This document shows, piece after piece, positions 56,601-64,000 of a stretch of DNA of 64,000 bases. The notes beneath the pieces are model-generated. The model had not been told where the DNA came from. It saw nothing but the letters and a program-made list of their open reading frames with translations, and did not search any database. Numbering within the stretch: position 1 is the first letter of the stretch; every line of letters starts with the position of its first letter. The stretch comes from Blastocladiella emersonii ATCC 22665 (lineage: Eukaryota > Blastocladiomycota > Blastocladiomycetes > Blastocladiales > Blastocladiaceae). The stretch covers positions 1 through 64,000 of the forward strand of contig JANHCV010000014.1 of the NCBI GenBank assembly GCA_025594325.1, read 5' to 3'. The translations under genes and the position numbers were made by a program.

Positions 56601-56837
56601 ATCGTCATCATCATCGTCGTCATCCTCGCCCTCGTCGCCCGTGACGATGGTGCAGTCGCCCGACGAGGCAAGCGAGTCGCCGCCGAGCGTTGGGTGCGGC
56701 GATCCGATGAGGGCACCGACGGGTGGCGACAGGGGCGCGACCGGCGCGGGCGACGTGGCCGGGTCGTCGGCGGGGTCGACGAGGCTCGCCGACTGCCGCT
56801 TGCGCAGCGACGACGGGTGCTGCTGCGACGAGTCCAT
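53664..56837 (-). CDS. GH5 glucocerebrosidase/steryl-glucosidase-like enzyme
   Basis: A single exon of 1057 residues. After a ~140-residue disordered, partly poly-Asp leader, the glycoside hydrolase family 5 barrel starts at ISGRWFVDRHGRRLLLRGVN. LGWDTFNEPNQGWIGC contains the acid/base Glu403, and VPVLIGEIGIPFDMD contains the nucleophile Glu771. LDPHQDVWSRHCGGSGAPNW and the large insertions match the fungal EGCrP/Sgl1 group, which hydrolyses glucosylceramide or ergosteryl glucoside rather than cellulose. The C-terminal ~200 residues form a beta-rich domain ending KRRRCGCWRAVMKWFGLA. No signal peptide is seen, consistent with a cytosolic or vacuole-associated enzyme. The absence of introns in so long a gene is notable beside intron-rich neighbours. 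Which lipid is cleaved cannot be told from sequence alone. Confidence 0.88.
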   Translation of the reverse strand: MDSSQQHPSSLRKRQSASLVDPADDPATSPAPVAPLSPPVGALIGSPHPTLGGDSLASSGDCTIVTGDEGEDDDDDDDDDPATYVGSASSPVSKPGSPPPPLPASPPPTQSRPLHATPARSSGTLHQVSPGPAPLPNTSPYISGRWFVDRHGRRLLLRGVNLSGNAKSPFEPLMPSHVAEGFFRDLDVSFVGRPFPLAEADHHLALLRSWGFNVLRLCLTWEAVEHYGPGIYDAEYADYLVAVVRRAAHHGLTCILDPHQDVWSRHCGGSGAPNWTLRLVGLNAEALYDAGAAMCHAEWMARHPEANGDPSAYPKMIWQTNYYKLAAATMFTLFFGGDAFAPRLTVDDGDGERYSVQAFLQFHFIHAMLFVARRVHAAGLTNLASAPPTQLLPAVLGWDTFNEPNQGWIGCPDLSALLPWQSLRNGATPTPIQALRAGAGYTVTGVAQFRIAWCGPVPDGSTTLNPAGRTAWLDRRRSPAELRAEGVAAAKAAGRRIERLGARIGSMFAPASGAAGDAVPAGGCIWAAHGVYDAASPRGAVRADYFARDPKHGFAITPEAFTEHYWWPFVERFGAALRSVDPATLVFLDPPVNEEPPNLQHALTLHGGYGGGKLAGAEPLPPPPPTWASKRSAPELVDADLDEKPAGTRSMGTGPPLPLPSVSMSGITSATHLHVSPPPTPKGEREFRADPAFARDLVYAPHWYDGLTLITKHHWPYNVDFLHILRGRKNWVTGLRVGYAGVRRGMAASLGLIAEEGASHLGPNVPVLIGEIGIPFDMDPPARESPSPLAARAMDANLAALDAHRLHATIWNYCADNSRAAGDGWNGEDLSVGFQGNPRPARALLRPVFRAAAADDVMHTAFDMHRRVFDATLLRTEPMCPDCCCSPASGTQEQPPPRPWIDAPPVSDLTSLPASRVSEVYLPWLHFRGPAHTTVAVSAGGAVVDFARQTLYWVHGAPVHDGAATESPRVCSGCGAVADALTGWPRVQRTVRLQVRGEAVGNDADAPAPDDWVPRGCPAGLWCAWTQPGGVAEFEDKAGKRRRCGCWRAVMKWFGLA

Positions 56838-57260
56838 GGGCTACTCAGTGGTGCGCGCCGGTGAGTACGGGCGGGAGACTCGGGGCAGGAGCCGTCGTAC
56901 GAGTGCGCGCGCCGGATTCGATTCGATGATGGGTTTCTAGTGTACAGATGGCGGAGGCGGAGCGCGGAAGCAGCGGATGCGTGGATCGGGCCGGGACCTG
57001 CGGCCAGTGTTACATGGGAGTGTGATATTGCGCGCTGTAGTACAGGGAGCGGGACGGCGGAGGGAGAGCGGGCGGAGGGAGAAGGGCGCGCGGGCAAGGG
57101 AGACGCGCCGCGGACTTTGGCGCTGCGCGGTCAGCCCCACTGTGGCGCAACGTTCGCGAACGGCCTCCTGCAGGCTGAAAACAGCCCGCGTCCGATCCAG
57201 CCCTCTCCAAGTCGCAGATGGGAATAAATAATTCGCGCCCGAGTGTATGGATCCAGATCA
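56838..57260. other. Intergenic, no supportable gene
   Basis: It separates the start of the GH5 gene from the stop of the ANP32-like gene. No coding frame or repeat is supported; the GH5 promoter should lie here. Confidence 0.6.
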
Positions 57261-59014
57261 TCACGTCCGCGCGCGCTTCGCGGCCGGATCGCCGCCCCCG
57301 CCGTCCGAGTCGCCGTCGTCGTGCGGGTCGCGCACGCGCTTGCCGAGCAGCGAGTCGGCGTCGTCGTCAATGGCAAAGGACGCGTCGGGCGGGTGCAGCT
57401 GGTCGGGCTCGTCGTCGGGGAACCCGAGGAACGACGTGTCGGCGATGCTGGTGCCGCCCATGAGGTGGTCCGGGCCGTAGTGGTCCTCCTCGTCCTCCTC
57501 TTCTTCTTCGTCGTCGTCGTCGTCCTCGTCCGACCGCGCAGGTTGTGGTACTGGTGGCGGGACATGCTGCAGCGGCTCGACGACGGGCATGGGGTCGTCC
57601 GACTCTTCCGACTCGTCCGAGTCGTAGGCGTCGGCGGCCGCGTCCTCGACCTCGCCGTGCTCAATGTCCTCCTCGACGTCCTGGTCCTACATGTCGGAGG
57701 CGGATCGAGAGTGAGCTGGCGAGCCGGCGGCGCGAGCGGCGGAAGCGAGCGTACCTGCTCCATCGAGTCCTCGTCCTCGTCGTCCTCTTCCTCGTCGTCG
57801 TCCTCGGACTGGACCGTGGCGGGCGCCGATCGTGGTGGGGCAGCGGGTGGCGGCTGCGGCGGGGCGAAGCTGCCGAGGTCGGACCCCTCGTCCGAGTCGG
57901 AATCCGAGTCCGAGACAAAGACGCGTTCGGGTTGCCGCTGCGGCGCGGCGGGTTGTGGTGGTGGTGGCGGGTCGTTGTCGTCCTCTTCTTCTTCCTCCTC
58001 CTCGATGGACTCGTCCTCCTCGTCGTCGTCCGAGTCGGAGATGACGTGGGTCTCGACGACGCGCGCCGGCTCGGCGGGTGACGGGTCGACGGCGAGGATC
58101 TGGTCCTCCTCCTCCTCGTCGTCGACGTCCCCGCCGTGCGAGTCGAGGCGCGAGTCGGGGTCCGAGTCCTCCTCCTCGTCGCCGGCCGACGACGACGACG
58201 TGGCGTGGCCTGGCGACGACGCGCCCTTGCCCGCGGCGTAACCGCGCGGCGGGCCCTTGCCCTTGAACCCCTTGCGCGGGACGCCCTTGGACACGGTCCC
58301 GCGCGGCGCGCCCTTGGATTTGGCCGTGGAAGAGGACGACGAGGCGGTAGTGGCGCGGAACCCCTTGCCGCGGCCGAGGCCCTTGCCGCCCGTGGACCGG
58401 CGCGGCTCCTCGTCGTCGTTGTCGGAGCTGGCGTCCTCCTCGCTGCTGCTCGCGTCGCTGCCCGACGCATCGTCGTCGTCCTCGTCGTCGCTATCGTCGT
58501 CGTAGCCGACAAAGTTACCCGCGCGGTCGACGCCGTCGACGGCCGCGAGCGACGGGCACGCGGCAAAGAGGGCGTCGCGGTACGCGTCGCGGGTGGCGAG
58601 CGGGGTGGCGAGCACGTTGACGGTGCGCAGGGCGGGGAGGGCGGCGAGGTCGTGGATGGCGGCGGGGGCGTCGATCCGCGTGTTGGCGGCGTCGAGCCAC
58701 GCGAGGTTCGGGCACTTTGCGCCGACGCCCGCGAGCGAGGTCAGCGCCGGGTTGTCGGCGACGGCGAGGCGGCGCAGCGCGGGCAGCACGGGCAGGAGGA
58801 GCGGGAGCACGGGCGCCGACAGCTGGCACCGGATCAGCGACAGGCGCGATAGCGCCGTGAAGCGCGCGAGCGAGGCGGCGAGCACGGGCGCGGCAGACGC
58901 GGAGATGGGCAGGTTGTCGAGCGTCAGGGCCTCGGTGGCGGCCGCGTCGGCGGCGGACGGCGCCACGACGAGCGCGTGCAGCCCCGCGTCGAGGGCGGCG
59001 CCGGGCGGGTCCAT
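57261..59014 (-). CDS. ANP32-like LRR protein with very long acidic tail
   Basis: Two exons (minus: 59014-57755 and 57686-57261; intron 68 nt) give 561 residues. Residues 1 to about 165 form leucine-rich repeats capped by an LRRCT-like end (LTLDNLPISASAAPVLAASL, LAWLDAANTRIDAPAAIHDL, RDALFAACPSLAAVDGVDRA), as in the ANP32/acidic nuclear phosphoprotein family. The rest is low-complexity: several Asp/Glu/Ser blocks, a basic Gly/Lys stretch (KGLGRGKGF, KGVPRKGFKGKGPPRG), and a C-terminal nuclear-localisation-like KRVRDP ... AAKRART. Family members bind histones and act as chaperones or phosphatase inhibitors in the nucleus. The tail is much longer than the usual ~100 residues. The ATG at 59014 (GCCATGG) is used. 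Confidence 0.8.
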
Positions 59015-59313
59015 GGCGCTGCGCGTGTGGGGTGGGGTTGTTGCACGCAGTGGCGGGGCGGAATTCGGTGGGGAAGGAATCAAGAGAGGGGGAGGGGCGA
59101 ACGCGTCGGCCGGCGGCCGTCAGCCCGGGCCACGTGTGCGCGCGCGGCCGCCCGTCGTCATCGCCGCGGCCGCACGCGTCGCTCACCTCGCTGCGCGTGT
59201 GCCGCCTTGGCCGGGGAGGGCCATCGCACCCTCCTCGCACCCCCCACCAAAGACGCCGAGCGCGCACCTCACTCGCTGCAACGTAACTGAACCCCCACGC
59301 ACCGACACCCGCC

Positions 59314-60695
59314 ATGCCGCCCAAGCAGGACTGGGAGAAATGTAACGCCCGTCTCGTCACCCGGAACCGCCGTCACCGCCCGCCCTGACGCCCCACCACC
59401 CGCCCTACCGCCTAGACTCCAAGGCGCAGATCGAGGGCAAGGAGAACGAGAAGATCCAGGCCCTCGACGAGAACGACATTGCCCTGCTCAAGACGTACGG
59501 CCGCGGGCCCTACGCGCTGCGCCTCAAGAAGATCGAGGCCGACATCAAGGAGGCCCAGAAGCGCGTCAACGACAAGCTCGGCGTCAAGGAGTCGGACACG
59601 GGCCTCGCCCCGCCCAACATGTGGGACATCAACGCCGACCGCCAGCGCCTGCACGAGGAGCAGCCGCTGCAGGTCGCCCAGTGCACCAAGATCATGCGCA
59701 CCGAGGGCGACGACACGGACAAGTACGTGATCAACATCAAACAGATTGCCAAGTTCGTCGTCGGCCTCGGCGACCGCGTCTCGCCCACCGACGTCGAGGA
59801 GGGCATGCGCGTCGGCGTCGACCGCCAAAAGTACCAGATCCAGGTCCCGCTGCCCCCGAAGATCGACGCCTCCGTCACCATGATGCAGGTCGAGGAGAAG
59901 CCCGACGTGACCTACGCCGACGTCGGCGGGTGCAAGGAGCAGATCGAGAAGCTGCGCGAGGTCGTCGAGCTGCCCCTGCTCCACCCGGAGCGCTACATTG
60001 CCCTCGGCATCGACCCGCCCAAGGGCGTCCTCTGCTACGGCCCGCCCGGCACGGGCAAGACCCTGTGCGCCCGCGCCGTGGCCAACCGCACCGACGCCAC
60101 CTTCATCCGCGTCATCGGGTCCGAGCTCGTCCAAAAGTACGTGGGCGAGGGCGCGCGCATGGTGCGCGAGCTGTTCGAGATGGCGCGCTCGCGCAAGGCG
60201 TGCATCATCTTCTTTGACGAGGTGGACGCGATCGGCGGCGCGCGCCACGACGACGGCGCCGGCGGCGACAACGAGGTGCAGCGCACCATGCTCGAGCTCA
60301 TCAACCAGCTCGACGGCTTCGACGCCCGCGGCAACATCAAGGTGCTCATGGCCACCAACCGCCCCGACACGCTCGACCCCGCCCTGCTCCGCCCCGGCCG
60401 CCTCGACCGCAAGGTCGAGTTTGGCCTGCCCGACCTCGAGGGCCGCGCCCACATTCTCAAGATCCACGCAAAGTCCATGTCGGTCGACCGCGACATCCGC
60501 TACGAGCTGATTGCCCGCCTGTGCCCCAACGCCACGGGCGCCGAGCTCCGCTCCGTGTGCACCGAGGCCGGCATGTTCGCCATCCGCGCCCGCCGCAAGA
60601 TCGCCACCGAAAAGGACTTCCTCGACGCGGTCGCCAAGGTCATCAAGGGCTACGCCAAGTTCTCGTCCACGGCAAAGTACATGCAGTACAACTGA
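59314..60695 (+). CDS. RPT1: 26S proteasome regulatory ATPase Rpt1 (PSMC2)
   Basis: Two exons (59314-59341 and 59416-60695; intron 74 nt, TGTAACG...CGCCTAG) give 435 residues. The short first exon encodes MPPKQDWEK, and the junction restores a tyrosine. It is one of six AAA+ ATPases of the 19S base ring that unfold and translocate substrates. The coiled-coil and OB-fold region runs to about residue 150. Walker A is GPPGTGKT, Walker B is [12 protein letters not shown], and the Arg-finger region is [16 protein letters not shown]. The protein ends KYMQYN. Near-identity to family patterns throughout makes paralogue assignment firm. It is divergent from the ANP32-like gene over 299 bp and converges with the next gene, 68 bp away. 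Confidence 0.96.
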
Positions 60696-60763
60696 GCGCG
60701 CCGTGTTCGCGTTCGAGAGTTGGGATCGTACAATACATATTTTTCATTCGATACGCACGCCAT

Positions 60764-62419
60764 TCACGAGAGCAGGAACGCGCAGTTCTCGTAGTACATG
60801 AGCATCGGGTTCTCGCCCGACTTGGTCGTGGTGGCGCGCAGGTCGCCGTGCGCCTCGAGGAACCCGCGATGCGTCGCCACGCTCGCCGCGCCCTCTGCCT
60901 TGGGCGACTCGCGCAGCCACTGCGGGACTTCACGCTTGCCGCTGCCCGTCTGGATCGCGCGCATCCCCGCCTCCATCGCCGCGTCGACGTGGTACGCCGG
61001 GTGCATGACGGCGTCGTGCATGCGCTTGGCCAGCGCGAAATCGGTCGGGAAAAAGATATCAAAGAGCCCGGGCTGCACCAGGTACGTCGACACGGGCACC
61101 ATCGAGTTGCGGAACCGCGTCTGCACCACGGGCGCGTACCGGTCGCGCGCGCTCGTCGTGTCGGGCAGCGACGAAAAGTCGCTCAACACCGCGCGGTGGT
61201 TGGGGAGTGCTGCGCGCAGCGACTCGAACAGGGCGAGCAGGTTCGAAGGGACGAACGCGCGGCGCGACAGGTTCGGCGCGCCCGGGATCGTGGCCAGCAG
61301 CGCGGACCGCGCGAGCGTGGGCAGCGGGGAGGTCGCGAGCCACCACGGGTCGCGCGCGCCGGGCCCGCCGACGGACCCCGCGTCGTGCACGGACATCATG
61401 TGCAGGGCGCGCGCGAGCAGCGGGTCGGCCACGGGGAAGTACTCCTCGGCGTGGTCGTTGTAGTCGTCGGTGGCGACGACGCCGCGCAGCGGCGCGCGCG
61501 AGACCAGGTCCCACCGGACCACGTCGTGCGAGAGGTTGTCGATGACCTCGAGCGCCAGCACGAAGCACGGGTCCGGGTCGACGACGCCGTCCTTCCCGAG
61601 ATCGAGTGCGCTGGCGTTGACGATCGACACGCGGTCGGCGTGGCCGTGCTGCGCGGCGGTCGACCGCTGGATCGACGCCAGGTTGGCCGAGATCTCGACA
61701 ATGTGGTACTGCGCGGTGCGGTACACGTCCGGGTGGGTGTCGCGCACGTAGTCGAGCACGTTGGCCATGAGGGTGCCGTTACCGCCGCCGACCTCGTAGA
61801 TGACGAGCGGGCGGTTTGAGGAAGACTTGAGGTGCGCGCTGACGACGTGCTTGGCGATGGCGGCGCCGTACCACGGCTTGAACAGCTCGGTGGGCGTGTG
61901 CCAGATCTGGCGCGTCACATCGTCGACGACGGCGGCGCGCGCCTCGAGGTCGCGCTCAATCGCGTCGTACTGCTCGCCGACCGCGTTCATGAAGTCGAGC
62001 GTCGAGCTGAGCTGCGTGCAGTCGATGGGCCGCAGCATCTGGAAGATGCGTGCCTGTTTCGAGAAGTACCCGTAGTGCGGGTTGTACAGCGAGTTGTGGA
62101 TAAAGTCGCGCGACGACATGACGCTGCACACGGGCGGGGACGCCGTCGCCATGACCGAGTCCAGCGTGTGCTGCGTGTACTCGGCGCGCGGCGTCCGCGC
62201 CACGTCGCCCGGGCTCCCCGGCGGCACGTCGAAGCGCGTCAGCCGCGGCGGGTCGGCCGTCGCGGGGGATCGGGTGGTGGCGGTGGTGGGCGCTCGCTTC
62301 GGCTTCTTGGGCGGCGCGGCGCCCGCCTTGGTCGCGTAGCCGGCAGTCGAGGCGATCAGGGCGCGCCGGGCCGTTGCATGGTGTCGCGCGCCGAGGCGCA
62401 GGAGTGGGGCAGCTAACAT
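60764..62419 (-). CDS. Mitochondrial MidA/NDUFAF7-type methyltransferase
   Basis: A single exon of 551 residues from the ATG at 62419, which gives an N-terminus rich in Arg, Ala and Ser without acids, typical of a mitochondrial presequence. The core has the S-adenosylmethionine motif YEVGGGNGTLMANVLDYV, followed by YHIVEISANLASIQR and FVLALEVIDNLSHDVVRWDL, as in the DUF185/MidA superfamily; in animals NDUFAF7 methylates an arginine of complex I subunit NDUFS2. The segment SRDFIHNSLYNPHYGYFSKQ matches the usual PxxGYY-type N-terminal motif of the family. Insertions make it longer than human NDUFAF7, and it may belong to the fungal branch of unknown substrate. An in-frame ATG further upstream (62494) would add a less presequence-like leader. 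Confidence 0.82.
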   Translation of the reverse strand: MLAAPLLRLGARHHATARRALIASTAGYATKAGAAPPKKPKRAPTTATTRSPATADPPRLTRFDVPPGSPGDVARTPRAEYTQHTLDSVMATASPPVCSVMSSRDFIHNSLYNPHYGYFSKQARIFQMLRPIDCTQLSSTLDFMNAVGEQYDAIERDLEARAAVVDDVTRQIWHTPTELFKPWYGAAIAKHVVSAHLKSSSNRPLVIYEVGGGNGTLMANVLDYVRDTHPDVYRTAQYHIVEISANLASIQRSTAAQHGHADRVSIVNASALDLGKDGVVDPDPCFVLALEVIDNLSHDVVRWDLVSRAPLRGVVATDDYNDHAEEYFPVADPLLARALHMMSVHDAGSVGGPGARDPWWLATSPLPTLARSALLATIPGAPNLSRRAFVPSNLLALFESLRAALPNHRAVLSDFSSLPDTTSARDRYAPVVQTRFRNSMVPVSTYLVQPGLFDIFFPTDFALAKRMHDAVMHPAYHVDAAMEAGMRAIQTGSGKREVPQWLRESPKAEGAASVATHRGFLEAHGDLRATTTKSGENPMLMYYENCAFLLS

Positions 62420-62613
62420 TGCGAGTTTGTGGGGTGCGTGGAGGGAGGGCGGATCGGCGCGCGGGCGTTGCGAGGCAAACTTGTCTCCGCCGCTCATGTG
62501 ATGCTGTTGCTCAAGTCGGCGCGGCCCTCGCGCGCTCGGTCCTCGCGGTTCTCTCTCTCTCGCTCCCGAGATGCATGGAATGAATGAACATACGTCTATG
62601 TACACCTAGCGCT

Positions 62614-63423
62614 TCACGTCTGCTTCGCACCACTGGGCGCCGCCGCCGCGGCCCCGAGCACCGCGGCGGGATCGACGGCAATATCGTCCGTCTTGAGCTG
62701 GCGGTTAGCCTTCTTGCGGGGCTTGGGCGCGCTCTCGTTCTCGCGGAGATAGAACTGGCGCAGCATGAGGATCGCCTCGTCGCGCAGAAACCCGGACGCG
62801 CACTTGAGCTCGGGTAGCTGCCCGTCGGGCCCCGCCCCGCCGCCCGTCGGCATCGAGTGGACGGGGACCACGGACCCGCACCCGCCGAACCGGTCGTTGC
62901 CGCACCCAAAGTAGACGCGGCGCACGCCGAGCTGCCGCAGCGCCGACGCGCACATGACGCACGGCTCGACCGTCACGTACAGGTCGGTCGCCGCGAGGAG
63001 GGCGGCCAGGGCGGCGGCGGGGCCGGCGTGCGCTGGGTCGGCGCTCTTGGACCACTCCCACGACGGGCGCAGGCCGACGCGCTGCGCGATCTGGTCGAGC
63101 GCTACGAGCTCGGCGTGGCGCGAGGCCTACGCGGGACGACGGGGGTGTGTGAGTGGTGGGCACCGCGCGGGCACGCAAGGGTAGGACGCACGTTGGAGAA
63201 CTCGTTGGTGTAGTTGCGTCCGCGGCCGATCACCTCGCCGGCGTGCACAAAGACGCATCCGACGGGCACCTCGCCGACGTCGAGCGCCTCCTGCGCCTAC
63301 ACACACCGCCTAAACGCGTGAGCACGTGGGCCGCGAACTGACGCGTTCCCGCGCACACGGTGAGCGTACCAGGCGCAGCGCCTCGCGCATCCACTGCTCG
63401 TCGTACTCGGATTCGATCGCCAT
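62614..63423 (-). CDS. TAD2: tRNA-specific adenosine-34 deaminase subunit Tad2/ADAT2
   Basis: Three exons (minus: 63423-63370, 63296-63192, 63126-62614; introns 73 and 65 nt) give 223 residues. It is the catalytic subunit of the heterodimer that converts wobble A34 to inosine in tRNAs. The deaminase zinc site is intact: His57 and Glu59 in RHAELVALDQ, and Cys109 and Cys112 in EPCVMCASAL. Other family blocks are EALDVGEVPVGCVFV, GRGRNYTNEFSN and RRVYFGCGNDRFGGCGSV. The C-terminus has a Lys-rich stretch (KPRKKANRQLK), possibly for tRNA binding. The start codon overlaps, on the opposite strand, that of the neighbouring plus-strand frame, so either promoters are embedded in coding sequence or one start is mis-set. 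Confidence 0.93.
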
Positions 63424-63958
63424 GTCACTACCCGCAATGGAACCGCCGCCGGTGCAACCGTCAGCTACAACCGCCCCTTCGCGCCCGCCGCCGCCCGCCG
63501 CGCACGTGTGCCCGATCCACGGCCCGCGCGCTTCGCGCTCCGAAGGCACCTCGCTGCGCCGCGCGCTCGCCGTGTGGGGCGCAGGGCTGTGTCTCGCCGC
63601 CGGCGTTTCCGCCGCCGGGTCGCCGCGGGCCACAGCAATTGCAGGCCGCGCGCTCGCCCCGCTCCTCCCCGCGGCGCGCAGCTGGTTCGCGCTCGGCAGC
63701 ATGACTGCGGGCGTCGCGGCGGTCCCGCTCCGGCTCGGCACGCTGTTCCGCGTCGCCGCGCAGTCGTGTGCGCGCGGCGCGGGCAAGCTCGCGTGGGTCC
63801 TGGTCGCGGCGCAGGCGGCGGTCGCGGACTACGACGCCGGCGAGTACCAGCTGTACCTCGACGAGTTGCAGGAGGAGTGGGATAACGCTGGGAACGAGGT
63901 GGAAGATGGGGACAGCGAGGATGAGAGCGGCGACGGCGATGGCGACGACGACGGGTGA
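63422..63958 (+). CDS. Uncharacterised small protein with acidic tail
   Basis: A single-exon frame of 178 residues (MSLPAMEPPP...), with an alternative start at MEPPPVQ, 15 bases later. It has a Pro-rich N-terminus with CPIHGPRASRSEG, two hydrophobic stretches (LAVWGAGLCLAAGVSAAG and WFALGSMTAGVAAVPLRL) that could be membrane segments, an amphipathic part (YDAGEYQLYLDELQEEWDN), and an Asp/Glu/Gly tail. No family is recognised. Codon bias supports it, but the head-to-head overlap with TAD2 lowers confidence in its start. Confidence 0.5.
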   Translation: MSLPAMEPPPVQPSATTAPSRPPPPAAHVCPIHGPRASRSEGTSLRRALAVWGAGLCLAAGVSAAGSPRATAIAGRALAPLLPAARSWFALGSMTAGVAAVPLRLGTLFRVAAQSCARGAGKLAWVLVAAQAAVADYDAGEYQLYLDELQEEWDNAGNEVEDGDSEDESGDGDGDDDG

Positions 63959-64000
63959 GACGACTGTGCGCCGCCTCATCACATGATCCGTCGCCACCAT

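Noticed and set aside
53658-56864. A 1068-codon open frame on the plus strand opposite the GH5 gene
   Set aside because: It mirrors the GH5 exon almost exactly and is rich in Arg/Ala/Val with no motif. Both GH5 catalytic glutamates lie on the minus strand.
1-64000. CRISPR arrays, rRNA or tRNA genes
   Set aside because: No regularly spaced direct repeats, no rRNA-like conserved blocks and no cloverleaf with a plausible B box were seen by eye. A tRNA covariance search would be needed to exclude tRNAs fully.

Overview
This window looks like nuclear DNA from a GC-rich early-diverging fungus, most plausibly a zoosporic lineage such as Blastocladiomycota (Allomyces/Catenaria-like). That assignment is inference from several observations. 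The coding sequence is very GC-rich. There are more than 30 short spliceosomal introns (43 to 114 nt, donors mostly GTACG or GTGCG, acceptors mostly TAG). The conserved eukaryotic core genes are fungal-like, F-box proteins with LRR, RCC1-like or ankyrin-like parts are common, and a Fanzor nuclease is present. No prokaryotic operon logic is visible: genes are densely packed, on both strands, often divergent or convergent with 65 to 500 bp between them.

Layout. 1-4425: no supportable gene; the first ~2.4 kb is clearly less GC-rich than the rest. 4426-10690: a decayed retroelement region, comprising a non-LTR-type reverse transcriptase with a YMDD box, an RNase H domain and a C-terminal Cys/His motif, followed by an unidentified decayed reading frame. 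12151-14097: an F-box-like/LRR protein. 14153-30273: replication clamp-loader subunit RFC2 (yeast Rfc4), a protein with a cysteine-rich tail, an armadillo-like protein, an RWDD1/Gir2 protein, a very large TFIID subunit TAF2 fused to five bromodomains, and a small Cys-rich protein. 30274-40398: a dipeptidyl-peptidase IV-type membrane protease, then a Ca2+/H+ antiporter and an MFS transporter, flanked by two inverted tetraspanin-like paralogues with matching exon structure.

40659-45085 is the most interesting segment. An intact F-box/RCC1-like gene is followed by a truncated, frameshifted copy of its 5' end. Next comes a full-length Fanzor, the eukaryotic relative of TnpB and an RNA-guided DNA endonuclease. 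It has all RuvC/zinc-ribbon motifs and the eukaryote-type relocated glutamate. A perfect 14-bp direct repeat lies exactly at the Fanzor start codon and again 267 bp after its stop. The 3' flank contains a hairpin and is the natural place to look for the guide RNA.

45100-63958: a beta-propeller-like protein, an MFSD1-like lysosomal/vacuolar transporter, decayed F-box/ankyrin and unidentified remnants, a GH5 glucocerebrosidase/steryl-glucosidase-like enzyme, an ANP32-like LRR acidic protein, proteasome ATPase Rpt1, a mitochondrial MidA/NDUFAF7-type methyltransferase, the tRNA adenosine deaminase subunit Tad2/ADAT2, and a divergent small acidic-tailed protein. Exon coordinates were worked out by hand from splice motifs, reading phase and family similarity. 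All multi-exon models give complete in-phase frames, but none has been checked against transcripts.
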